The position numbers and the translations under genes are program-made. A model generated the notes under the pieces. That model had not been told where the DNA came from. It saw only the letters and a program-made list of their open reading frames with translations, and did not search any database. Source: Fimenecus sp045532175 (GTDB lineage Bacteria; Bacillota; Clostridia; Oscillospirales; Acutalibacteraceae). From it: 40,624 nucleotides of DNA. This document shows, piece after piece, positions 33,675-40,624 of the stretch; the stretch's first letter is position 1, and every line of letters begins with the position of its first letter. Location: the NCBI GenBank assembly GCA_045532175.1, contig JAZSFK010000009.1, positions 1-40,624 of the forward strand. Direction: 5' to 3'.

Positions 33675-33703
33675 ATTGTACTATACAAAACAGTTTTTGT
33701 CAA
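33675..33703 (-). promoter_or_regulatory. SigA-type promoter of the lipoprotein gene
   Basis: On the minus strand TTGACA (33703-33698), 17-bp spacer, TACAAT (33680-33675), then GGAGG before ATG 33643. Confidence 0.85.
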
Positions 33704-33735
33704 TGAAGAGTCAAAAAAACACAGAAACAAATCTT

Positions 33736-34737
33736 TTAGAACGCAGGTTTATTGTTTTCAAACTGGACCTTCTTAATATAGGTTAAACGAGGTGATTCTT
33801 CAAATTTTCTTGTTTGAGTAGCATGATAAACCATAAATATTTCCCCATTTTCCTTATAAAGGAAACTACAATGTCCTGCATTGTAAATACCCTTCAACGG
33901 TTGGTGATAGTGGACTCTGTTTGATTCCTTTGTCCAGTTTTTACCATTCATAATCTCTCCGCCGTTGAATGTCAGCATACCCATACAATAACCGCCTGAG
34001 CTAAATCCGCTTGCGGAATATACTATAAACAAATCCTCATTATTATAAAGCACAGCAGGGCCTTCGTTAACCTTCCACCCCTTTTTTTCCCAACTGTACT
34101 GTGGTTCAGAAAGCATAACGGAATTATGTTTTCCCTGTTCATCTGATTTTAACGTGTAGGGGTTTTCCATTTCCGTCATATAAATACACTGATAAGCAAC
34201 ATCGAGATATGCTGAGCAGACATAGTACATTTTACCATCCTTACTAAGATATGTACCGTCAATATTATTCATTCCGTCAGGTGCTAAAACACCTTTGAAT
34301 TCATATTCTCCCATAATGTTCTCTGTTTTACTTTCAAGAACAAATCCATATCGGTAATAATCGTCGTGGTCCGTTTTTTCCTCTGCTCTCGGCATTGCTC
34401 CTTCGGGTACAATGTCTTTATCAAACACTCCACAAGCAATAATATACCATTTTTCACCTATTTTATGAATTTCAGGTGCCCAGATATCTTTTACTATTCC
34501 ATCATTACCGCACCAATAAACCACCTTATGTTCTAAAACGGTAGTGTCATCAAAGGACTTGATTTTTCTTATGTCGATACCTCCACCCGTTGTGAAGGTA
34601 TAATATGTGCCTGTTTCGTCCTCTACTATGTATGGGTCACCGCCATTTTCGGTATCAATCGGTTTATCATAGGGTGTAACGGTAATAAACCCGAAAAAGG
34701 ACAATATCGATAATAAAACTGACAGAATTCTCTGCAT
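33736..34737 (-). CDS. Glycoside hydrolase family 43 protein
   Basis: 333 residues with an N-terminal hydrophobic export signal (about 4-21). The GH43 triad is visible: Asp 34 in G-G-D-P-Y-I-V, Asp 160 in N-I-D-G-T-Y-L and Glu 225 in N-E-G-P-A-V-L, plus I-W-A-P-E-I near 85-90. It is a single propeller without an added carbohydrate-binding domain. Substrate cannot be assigned (arabinose- or xylose-containing glycans are usual for the family). It differs clearly from the larger GH43 gene at 6386. ATG 34737 is chosen for its 6-nt spacing from AGGTG. A GTG at 34746 and an ATG at 34743 are too close to it. It lies between the paralogue genes, in the same direction. Confidence 0.85.
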   Translation of the reverse strand: MQRILSVLLSILSFFGFITVTPYDKPIDTENGGDPYIVEDETGTYYTFTTGGGIDIRKIKSFDDTTVLEHKVVYWCGNDGIVKDIWAPEIHKIGEKWYIIACGVFDKDIVPEGAMPRAEEKTDHDDYYRYGFVLESKTENIMGEYEFKGVLAPDGMNNIDGTYLSKDGKMYYVCSAYLDVAYQCIYMTEMENPYTLKSDEQGKHNSVMLSEPQYSWEKKGWKVNEGPAVLYNNEDLFIVYSASGFSSGGYCMGMLTFNGGEIMNGKNWTKESNRVHYHQPLKGIYNAGHCSFLYKENGEIFMVYHATQTRKFEESPRLTYIKKVQFENNKPAF

Positions 34738-34754
34738 ACTCATCACCTGAACAA

Positions 34755-34783
34755 ATCATAATTTAATGAAGTTTTTTTGACAA
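34755..34783 (-). promoter_or_regulatory. Possible promoter of the second GH43 gene
   Basis: On the minus strand TTGTCA (34783-34778), 17-bp spacer, TATGAT (34760-34755). It would start transcription only about 11 nt before the start codon, so the leader would barely contain the ribosome site. Plausible but weak. Confidence 0.35.
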
Positions 34784-34820
34784 TAAAAAGGTGCTTATTC
34801 TTTTGAACAAGCACCCTGAT
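34784..34820 (-). terminator. Terminator of the ceramidase-like/paralogue operon
   Basis: On the minus strand GGTGCTTGTTC (34815-34805) pairs with GAATAAGCACC (34800-34790) with one mismatch and a 4-nt loop, followed by TTTTTATTG. It closes the operon that starts at 38336. Confidence 0.9.
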
Positions 34821-34824
34821 TTTT

Positions 34825-35748
34825 TTAGAATCCCCCACCTGTTTTGATTACGTAATCAATCTCTGTTGTAGCATCCTCGACAATAACACTTTCAATCTGA
34901 AGATTCTGAACCTTAACATTAACAACATAACTCCAAGTACCCTTCTCAATTATGCCATTCTGATTGATTCTTACCTTTATAACAGGGTTAACATACTTCA
35001 ATTCAACAAAAGCATCCTTGAAGTTTATTGTCCAATCAGGGAACTGGTCAGCAACAACTGCAATATTACCCACAACGGAAATACCGTGTCCGACCGTACC
35101 CTTAAATGTATCACCATAAGCATCGTCAGTCTGTTCCACCATAACCATTTCAATTATAGTGTAGTCACCCTCTTTATATGCCTTTGCGGATTGTACGTCG
35201 CTTGGTACAAGACTGTTGTAACCACCTGTAATTCCATCAAATTCAAGTGTATTATTTTTTAATACGGTTTTGATAATAGGCTCTGCCAAATCAATAAGGA
35301 ATTCAAGTGCACTGCTGTTAAGCTTAACATTCATACCGTTGTTCATAGCCATTGTCTGTGTTGATTTCACACCGGTAGAATTCTGCGCGGCTTTTCTGTA
35401 AAATGCTACAATCTGTGCCTTTGTCCACTCGGCAGGGTTATCTGAAAGCTCTTGTGGTGGATTGCCATCCCCGTCTACACCTGCGACAAGGTTGCCCTCC
35501 TCATCATAAATCGGAGCTTCTTCAACTGAGCCACCCGGTACTACTTTATTTTCACTTGATGTGGAGTCCGTGGCTGTACCTGCATTACCATTCATCTTTT
35601 TAGCGGTGGTATTTCCGATTACAAGAAGTCCTGCAACTAAAACAATTGCCAACAAAACCGCAATAAAACTGTTGCGTTTAGTCGCGGCATAACTCTTTTT
35701 TATTGCTTTTACCTCTGCCTGTTCAGGCGTTAGAACTTTTTTACTCAT
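34825..35748 (-). CDS. Membrane-anchored protein, member 2 of the three-paralogue family
   Basis: 307 residues. A short cytoplasmic tail M-S-K-K-V-L-T-P-E-Q-A-E, then one membrane helix (about 27-46), a Ser/Gly/Asp-rich linker (about 50-100) and the shared extracellular domain (about 101-307) beginning L-S-D-N-P-A-E-W-T-K. The domain is closest to the gene at 35748 (same G-I-T-G-G-Y, V-Q-S-A-K-A-Y-K, V-E-Q-T-D, N-G-I-I-E-K-G-T-W and terminal G-G-G-F). It starts as TAATG over the stop of that gene, with the GGAGG ribosome site made by the codons of the conserved G-G-G-F end. The family is not recognised and no enzymatic motif is seen. Confidence 0.82.
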   Translation of the reverse strand: MSKKVLTPEQAEVKAIKKSYAATKRNSFIAVLLAIVLVAGLLVIGNTTAKKMNGNAGTATDSTSSENKVVPGGSVEEAPIYDEEGNLVAGVDGDGNPPQELSDNPAEWTKAQIVAFYRKAAQNSTGVKSTQTMAMNNGMNVKLNSSALEFLIDLAEPIIKTVLKNNTLEFDGITGGYNSLVPSDVQSAKAYKEGDYTIIEMVMVEQTDDAYGDTFKGTVGHGISVVGNIAVVADQFPDWTINFKDAFVELKYVNPVIKVRINQNGIIEKGTWSYVVNVKVQNLQIESVIVEDATTEIDYVIKTGGGF

Positions 35749-36683
35749 TAGAATCCTCCACCAACTGTAATTGTATAGTCAATTTCAGCATCCGCCTTAT
35801 TAACCATAATACTATTAATCTGTAATTCTCTTATATAAATCTGTGATTCATAATTCCAAGTACCTTTTTCAATGATACCATTCTTATTTATTCTCACCTT
35901 AACCGTAGGATTTGTATAATGAATCTTAATATCTGCTTCTTCAAATTTAATATCAAATGCAGGGAATTGTTCAACAGCAGTTGCAACATTACCCAATACA
36001 TTGATTGCGTGTCCTACTGAACCACCCTGATAGTCGCCGTAAATTCCGTCAGTCTGCTCCACCATAAGCATTTCGATTACAATATAATCACCGTCTTTAT
36101 ATGCCTTTGCGGATTGCACATCATCGGGAACCATCTTTGTATATCCACCCGTAATTCCCTCGTATGTCATTGCATTTGACTCTAAAACAGAAGCAATTAC
36201 AGGGGTAATTGTTTTCAAGAAAAATCCAAGTGCACCATCACCGTCATTTACCAAAAGTTTAGGCATAGCATAAACCTGAGAAGACTGAACCTCTTTATGG
36301 GATTTTGCCGCTGCATTTTTATAAACAGCAACGATTTCCTCCTTTGACCAATCAGTAGGATTTGCAGAAAGCTCAACCTTATTTGAGCCATCATTCTGTC
36401 CATCACCCGATGTGCTGTCGGAATCACCAATGATTGTTATAGTACCGTCGTCGCCGATTATCATCTCGCTATTCAAAGACTCAGTTGTATCCTCAACTTT
36501 TTCCTCTGAGCCTGATGCCGTGGGAATTGCCTTTGATGAGGTTGATTTTGCAACTAAAACTGCACCAGCCGCTATAACTACAGCCAAAACGACTGCGAGA
36601 AAGGAAGTGAAGTTATTAGATTTTCTTTGCTTCTTTATTTTCTTTATCTCTGCTTGTTCAGGTGTCAAAACTTTCTTTGCCAT
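35748..36683 (-). CDS. Membrane-anchored protein, member 3 of the three-paralogue family
   Basis: 311 residues, same layout as its neighbour: cytoplasmic tail M-A-K-K-V-L-T-P-E-Q-A-E-I-K, membrane helix (about 28-47), acidic linker (about 50-105), extracellular domain with L-S-A-N-P-T-D-W-S, I-T-G-G-Y, G-H-A-I-N-V-L-G and N-G-I-I-E-K-G-T-W, ending G-G-G-F. ATG 36683 has GGAG 9 nt upstream. An upstream in-frame start at 36698 lacks one. It begins 39 nt after the ceramidase-like gene with no terminator between them, so it is in that operon. The strongly conserved intracellular tail in both anchored copies suggests an internal partner. Function unknown. Confidence 0.82.
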   Translation of the reverse strand: MAKKVLTPEQAEIKKIKKQRKSNNFTSFLAVVLAVVIAAGAVLVAKSTSSKAIPTASGSEEKVEDTTESLNSEMIIGDDGTITIIGDSDSTSGDGQNDGSNKVELSANPTDWSKEEIVAVYKNAAAKSHKEVQSSQVYAMPKLLVNDGDGALGFFLKTITPVIASVLESNAMTYEGITGGYTKMVPDDVQSAKAYKDGDYIVIEMLMVEQTDGIYGDYQGGSVGHAINVLGNVATAVEQFPAFDIKFEEADIKIHYTNPTVKVRINKNGIIEKGTWNYESQIYIRELQINSIMVNKADAEIDYTITVGGGF

Positions 36684-36722
36684 AACAGTTCTCCTCAAAC
36701 AAATAATCTATGCGTTAAATTC

Positions 36723-38336
36723 TCATTTCACATCATTAATGAGATTAGTATATTCCTCTGTAAATACTGAACCTGCACTTCTGCATATAATATTTACTTC
36801 TTCGTTTTCTGAAAGTAAGGAATGATATTCATTATCGCGAAGCACATAGCCTGCCTGGTCGTTGCAAAGACCGTAAACCATAACATTATCTACATTTGCA
36901 ACATCCTTGAGAGGTGCATAATCCCAGCTTTCACCGTTCCATGCAGCATCCCCTGACTCAGGACCACCAAATATAAGTAATGGGTCAAATTCACCCGGGC
37001 AAAGGAAAATACCAACCTCATTACCAAGTTCCATATAGCCTATTTCTGTTACTAAAACGTAACCCCAGCCATCCTTTACAATAACAGCATTTAGGATGTC
37101 TTCACGAGCAGCAAGTGTAAGAATTCCGTTATCAACATCAAGAGAAACCTCTTTATGAGCAATATTAAGTACAGGGGCAAGTTTAATATCATTATCTATT
37201 GCCATAACCTTATCGGCAACTGCATATCCATAATTTGCAAGATTCTCAAGGTCAGTAGCATCAGGGTCATTGGTCAATTCTTTTTCCATTTTTATTGCCA
37301 ACTCTGCACCAATTACATAAACCACATTTGCACCAACTTTTTCGTTGATTGCTTTTTCAATATAATAAGGATAGTCAGCAGTCAATTCTTCCGGACCTGC
37401 ACCAAAGCCTGTGCAATGCATTGAGCCTTGTAAAATCCAGGTTTCCTTACCACCGTTATTAGGAACAAATCTTAATCTGTGAATATTGGAGTCAAATGAA
37501 ATGGGGTCACGAGCATCACGCATATATTCGCTTATATCGGCGTTACCGTAGTAAAGGTTACCCTTTTCCATAGACTCAATTGCAGTTATCATACAATCAA
37601 CTGTCTTTGTAAAGAGATTTTCCATAAATTCCTGATTCTTTGTAACCTTAAGGCTATCAAAAAGTCCGCCAAGCATTGCGTTTCCTGTATTAAGGATAAG
37701 TGCAGGCAACAACGGTATATTCATTCCCAAGGTATCTATACAGGAATGTTGGTGTAGAACAGACACATTAACGCTGATGACATTAATGCCTTCTACACTT
37801 GCATATTCAGTTATTCTTGAACGGATTTCCTGCACGTCGCCACGGGAAAGGCCAAATCCGTCGATTACTGCATGAAGCACAATTCCGCTTGTGCCATCAG
37901 AAATAGCATAAACTCTTACTCTTTGGTCATCACAAACTTCTGTTGGTACTCTACCCTCAAATACCTCCAATGAACCTGCAAGGAAAAATTCGCCGTTCAT
38001 AACGTCAATTCCCTCTAAAAGTGATGCACCGGCATAACCTAAATACCACGCTGAATTTTTACTTGTTTTTGTGTCAAACTCATCCTCACCGCTATAAAAA
38101 TCAGATGCATTATAGTCGTCTTTTTGAGTCCAGTCACCATCGTATCCCGGCCAGAAGATATTGAGTATTTTTAAAACCTTATGTATAACAACATCAAGGG
38201 TCTGATTGAACATATTCTCAACATTTACAGTTGCTTTTTCAGGCTCAGTTTTTTCAAAGCATCCAAAAGCAGGCACAGAAAAAACTGAAAACAGTAAAAC
38301 TGCGGAAAGTAAAATTGCACATAATTTTTTTGTCAT
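36723..38336 (-). CDS. Secreted neutral/alkaline ceramidase-like protein
   Basis: 537 residues with a signal peptide (about 1-25, probable cleavage after A-F-G). The pattern resembles the catalytic domain of neutral ceramidases: an early G-Y-A-G, a mid-strand D-G-F-G-L-S, the metal-site block V-L-H-Q-H-S-C-I-D near 200 (compare T-H-T-H-S in Pseudomonas ceramidase), and a second histidine block G-S-M-H-C-T-G-F-G near 305 followed by V-V-Y-V-I-G-A-E-L. Neutral ceramidases hydrolyse N-acyl-sphingosine with a zinc ion. Similarity is partial, so a different amide or ester bond may be cleaved. It heads the operon with two anchored paralogues and is divergent from the ligase/condensation operon. The start has AAGGGGAAA upstream. 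Confidence 0.7.
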   Translation of the reverse strand: MTKKLCAILLSAVLLFSVFSVPAFGCFEKTEPEKATVNVENMFNQTLDVVIHKVLKILNIFWPGYDGDWTQKDDYNASDFYSGEDEFDTKTSKNSAWYLGYAGASLLEGIDVMNGEFFLAGSLEVFEGRVPTEVCDDQRVRVYAISDGTSGIVLHAVIDGFGLSRGDVQEIRSRITEYASVEGINVISVNVSVLHQHSCIDTLGMNIPLLPALILNTGNAMLGGLFDSLKVTKNQEFMENLFTKTVDCMITAIESMEKGNLYYGNADISEYMRDARDPISFDSNIHRLRFVPNNGGKETWILQGSMHCTGFGAGPEELTADYPYYIEKAINEKVGANVVYVIGAELAIKMEKELTNDPDATDLENLANYGYAVADKVMAIDNDIKLAPVLNIAHKEVSLDVDNGILTLAAREDILNAVIVKDGWGYVLVTEIGYMELGNEVGIFLCPGEFDPLLIFGGPESGDAAWNGESWDYAPLKDVANVDNVMVYGLCNDQAGYVLRDNEYHSLLSENEEVNIICRSAGSVFTEEYTNLINDVK

Positions 38337-38365
38337 AAATATTTCCCCTTAATCTTTATATTTCC

Positions 38366-38394
38366 ATTATATATTCATTTATAAAAATATTCAA
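38366..38394 (-). promoter_or_regulatory. SigA-type promoter of the ceramidase-like operon
   Basis: On the minus strand TTGAAT (38394-38389), 17-bp spacer, perfect TATAAT (38371-38366). Confidence 0.78.
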
Positions 38395-38427
38395 GAGATT
38401 ATCTTCAGATTATTAAATAATCGCAAC

Positions 38428-38443
38428 TTTGACAGATGTCAAA
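38428..38443. promoter_or_regulatory. Palindromic operator candidate TTTGACA-GA-TGTCAAA
   Basis: Perfect 7-bp arms around 2 bp, placed between the divergent promoters at 38366-38394 and 38469-38497. It also contains a TTGACA that could act as the -35 of a second plus-strand promoter (TAAGAT at 38451-38456, 16-bp spacer). TTTGA-type palindromes are used by fatty-acid regulators such as FabT, but the match is only general. Confidence 0.5.
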
Positions 38444-38468
38444 ATGTGTATAAGATTTCCGTTTTTCA

Positions 38469-38497
38469 TTGACATTTTTCAATTTTTTGTTTATTAT
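38469..38497 (+). promoter_or_regulatory. SigA-type promoter of the ligase/condensation operon
   Basis: TTGACA at 38469-38474, 17-bp spacer, TATTAT at 38492-38497. A leader of about 55 nt precedes GGGGAT (38545-38550) and ATG 38559. Confidence 0.85.
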
Positions 38498-38558
38498 TCT
38501 GTATGGTTGTGTAGAGTAATACTAGCATAAATCTGGCTTAAACTGGGGATGTAAACGA

Positions 38559-40112
38559 ATGAAATCAACGCTTTTGACAGTAAAAGATATTGTGAATTTT
38601 GCCGCTGAAAAATATGGCGAAAGGGATTTTTGCAAGTTTTTCCGCGACAATGATATTGAAATAAAAAGTTTCATCGAATTTCGTGAGGATTGCCTTGCTG
38701 TAAGCAGATATATAAAGACTTTTGAAAAAGATAAAATGCACATTGCATTTATAGGTAAAACAAGCTACGAATATATTGCTTGCCTTACAGGTATGATTTG
38801 CAGTGGTAATGTAGTTGTGCCATTTGACCCGAATATCTCTGTTGAAGAAGCATGCAATCTCTTCGATGATGCTGATATTCAAATGCTTTTCTGCGAGGAA
38901 GAGTTTTTAGGAAAAGCAGATGAAATCTGCAAAACATATAAGGGAATACGTCAGGTTGTGTCATTAGGCGACTGGCATTGGTTTGACAATATTTTTAAGA
39001 CATATTCCTCAAATTCGGAATATGTATCTCTTTCAGATATCGAAATTGACCCTTACGAATGTGCTTTGATTATTTACACATCCGGTACAACTGGTGAAAG
39101 AAAAGGCGTTATGCTTACAAACCATAACCTTGCTTCTAACTCCTGCTATGATACCTATAAAGCAGCTGACGGCGAGGTTTGTCTTTCAGTTTTACCTATG
39201 CATCACGTTTTCTGTTATGCCTGTGATGTGCTTAAAGTCCTTTATGACGGAAGTACAATCTGCCTTAATGGTGCACTTACAAACATTTACAGAAACTTCC
39301 TTATATTTGAACCAACAAACACAAGAATTGTTCCCCTTCTCTGTAAAGCAATTCTTACAAAAATTAAAATTCAGGAAAGAAGACACCCTGAATTTACTCC
39401 TCGTGAGGCTGCGGACCTTGTTGTCGGCAAACGCCTTACAAGGTTTATTGCAGGTAGTGCATTTTTAAGCGGTGCTTTGATTGATGAATTTGCGAAATAC
39501 GGAATTACTGCTCGTCAGGGTTATGGTATGAGTGAATGCAGTCCACGTATTACAACCTCCGACTTTTCAGAGGATAATAAATATTCAAATGGTGTACTTA
39601 CAGGCGTTGACCATGTAAGAGTTGTTGATGGCGAAATTCAGGTTAAAGGACCTTCTGTTATGAAGGGATACTACAAAAAGCCTGAGAGAACGGCTGAGGC
39701 ATTTACTGAAGACGGATATTTACATACAGGTGACCTGGGTTACATTGAAAACAATCACATTTATCTTGTCGGCAGAAAGAAAAACCTTATTATTCTTTCT
39801 AATGGTGAGAATATTTCTCCTGAAGAACTTGAAAACAAATTTGTTGACGACGGAATTGTTAAGGAAATTGTAGTTCGTGGTGAAAAGGACACTATTATTG
39901 CAGAAATTTTTCCTGACGAAGCATTAGCTGCTACAATGGAAATTACAGATATTCCTGCTGAAATCAGCAAGATTGTTGACAGAGTTAATTCAACTTTGAA
40001 TACAGACAGACATATTCATTCATTTATCATTAGAGAAAAGCCTTTTGAGAGAACCTCAACAGGTAAAATCAAGAGAGCATATTTTAATTTTGCGGAGGAT
40101 GAAGCAAAATGA
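38559..40112 (+). CDS. Free-standing adenylate-forming ligase (acyl-CoA synthetase/A-domain-like)
   Basis: 517 residues, full ANL superfamily core. P-loop Y-T-S-G-T-T-G-E-R-K-G at 173-183, Y-G-M-S-E-C-S-P (A5), L-H-T-G-D-L-G-Y (A7), the hinge G-R-K-K-N-L-I-I-L-S-N-G-E-N-I-S-P (A8) and T-S-T-G-K-I-K-R with the C-terminal catalytic lysine. It activates a carboxylic acid as acyl-AMP and passes it to CoA or a carrier protein. The substrate pocket is not decodable by eye. The layout favours a fatty-acid or carrier-protein ligase over an amino-acid A domain. No carrier protein is visible in the window. Its stop overlaps the next gene as ATGA, so the two are translated together. Confidence 0.9.
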   Translation: MKSTLLTVKDIVNFAAEKYGERDFCKFFRDNDIEIKSFIEFREDCLAVSRYIKTFEKDKMHIAFIGKTSYEYIACLTGMICSGNVVVPFDPNISVEEACNLFDDADIQMLFCEEEFLGKADEICKTYKGIRQVVSLGDWHWFDNIFKTYSSNSEYVSLSDIEIDPYECALIIYTSGTTGERKGVMLTNHNLASNSCYDTYKAADGEVCLSVLPMHHVFCYACDVLKVLYDGSTICLNGALTNIYRNFLIFEPTNTRIVPLLCKAILTKIKIQERRHPEFTPREAADLVVGKRLTRFIAGSAFLSGALIDEFAKYGITARQGYGMSECSPRITTSDFSEDNKYSNGVLTGVDHVRVVDGEIQVKGPSVMKGYYKKPERTAEAFTEDGYLHTGDLGYIENNHIYLVGRKKNLIILSNGENISPEELENKFVDDGIVKEIVVRGEKDTIIAEIFPDEALAATMEITDIPAEISKIVDRVNSTLNTDRHIHSFIIREKPFERTSTGKIKRAYFNFAEDEAK

Positions 40113-40624
40113 TAGAGAAAACATTAAAAAATGGTCAAATCGTTAAGGCTTATCCTATCTCTAACTCACAGAAAATGATGTTTTTAATGTCACTTAAATA
40201 TGGTTCAGGATATCCCGTTAACAACATTGGATGCGGATATTACTGGCAGGGTGATGTTCATATTGGTATTTTAAAAGAATCCGTTTATGAGGCAATTGGA
40301 CGTTGCGACACAATGCGACTTCGTTTCACAAAGGATAAAAAGGTTAGTCTTAATCTTCATCAGTATGTTACCGAAAAAAGCGAACTTGTTATTGAGGACT
40401 GGGATTACAGTTATATGACGGTTGAAGAAGCTGAAGAAGAGCTTACAAAAATCTCCAGACAGAACATTCCAATGTACGAATGTGAAATTCACAAAATTGC
40501 AGTCGTTAAGTTCAAGGATGGTTATAAGGGCCTTTTCATCAGATTCCACCACCTTGCTATGGATGCTTATTCAGTTAAGATGTTCCTGAATGACGTTATC
40601 GAAATCTACAAGAGTAAGACTCAG
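40109..40624 (+). CDS. Condensation-domain protein, 3' end cut by the window
   Basis: 172 residues are visible. The N-terminus Y-P-I-S-N-S-Q-K-M-M-F matches the C1 motif of condensation domains (usual form: S-x-A-Q-x-R-M/L-W). The active-site motif is R-F-H-H-L-A-M-D-A at about 145-153: both histidines and the Asp are kept, and the last Gly is Ala. Unlike the condensation-fold gene at 31298, it keeps the canonical N-terminal layout of NRPS C domains. It should form an amide or ester from the acyl group activated by the ligase it overlaps. Whether a carrier domain or a complete NRPS module follows lies outside the window. Confidence 0.82.
   Translation, partial: MIEKTLKNGQIVKAYPISNSQKMMFLMSLKYGSGYPVNNIGCGYYWQGDVHIGILKESVYEAIGRCDTMRLRFTKDKKVSLNLHQYVTEKSELVIEDWDYSYMTVEEAEEELTKISRQNIPMYECEIHKIAVVKFKDGYKGLFIRFHHLAMDAYSVKMFLNDVIEIYKSKTQ

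Noticed and set aside
35403..35603. Proline/leucine/histidine-rich small ORF on the plus strand
   Set aside because: It is antisense to the linker of a paralogue, and its composition is an artefact of the Gly/Asp/Ser-rich linker codons.
1..40624. CRISPR arrays, tRNA or rRNA genes, insertion sequences
   Set aside because: No regularly spaced repeats, cloverleaf-type segments, rRNA stretches or transposase genes were recognised on either strand.

Overview
The window looks like a low-GC Firmicute of class Clostridia, probably a gut Ruminococcaceae/Oscillospiraceae-type bacterium. The evidence is the AT-rich sequence, strong AGGAGG-type ribosome sites, near-consensus SigA promoters, sporulation-associated genes (sigG, ylmC/ymxH, a yabM/spoVB-like flippase) and the conserved orders yabM-mazG-HU-rqcP and pth-mfd. 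No rRNA, tRNA, CRISPR array or insertion sequence was seen.

Region 1 (1-2609) is the right end of an integrated mobile element. It holds a helix-turn-helix replication/transfer-type protein cut by the window edge, 375 bp of structured non-coding DNA, a 51-residue ORF and a 532-residue large serine recombinase. The element ends inside the sporulation sigma factor gene sigG: homology to SigG starts at about 2610, in the conserved T-Y-A-V-P-M stretch, and runs intact to 3104. The first roughly 95 codons of sigG must lie left of the window. This skin-like arrangement in a forespore sigma factor gene is the most striking observation here.

Region 2 (3147-24726) is ordinary housekeeping DNA. A plus-strand block carries ylmC, then zapA, a U32 peptidase-family gene and dut from one promoter. 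A long minus-strand block reads recJ, rel, dtd, an MBL hydrolase, hemZ, a uridine-kinase-like gene, yabM, mazG, HU, rqcP and a secreted GH43 arabinanase-like enzyme. It is divergent from a plus-strand operon of a stand-alone GlmU acetyltransferase domain, pth, mfd and a DUF554 membrane protein. In the GlmU-like protein the uridylyltransferase half is absent but every acetyltransferase active-site residue is present. The GH43 gene sits where yabP/yabQ follow rqcP in Bacillus.

Region 3 (24790-40624) is envelope and accessory DNA. An LTA-synthase-like sulfatase-fold enzyme and a membrane-anchored metallophosphoesterase form one operon. Next come an MFS transporter and, divergent from it, a GH3-type (auxin-conjugating-enzyme fold) acyl-adenylating enzyme with a condensation-fold acyltransferase. 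A minus-strand group follows: a neutral-ceramidase-like secreted enzyme, two membrane-anchored paralogues, a GH43 enzyme and a third paralogue that is a lipoprotein. Divergent from the ceramidase-like gene is an operon of a free-standing adenylate-forming ligase and a second condensation-domain protein that runs off the window. I infer, without proof, that this last 12 kb makes, exports or processes an acylated (amide or ester) small molecule or lipid at the cell surface.
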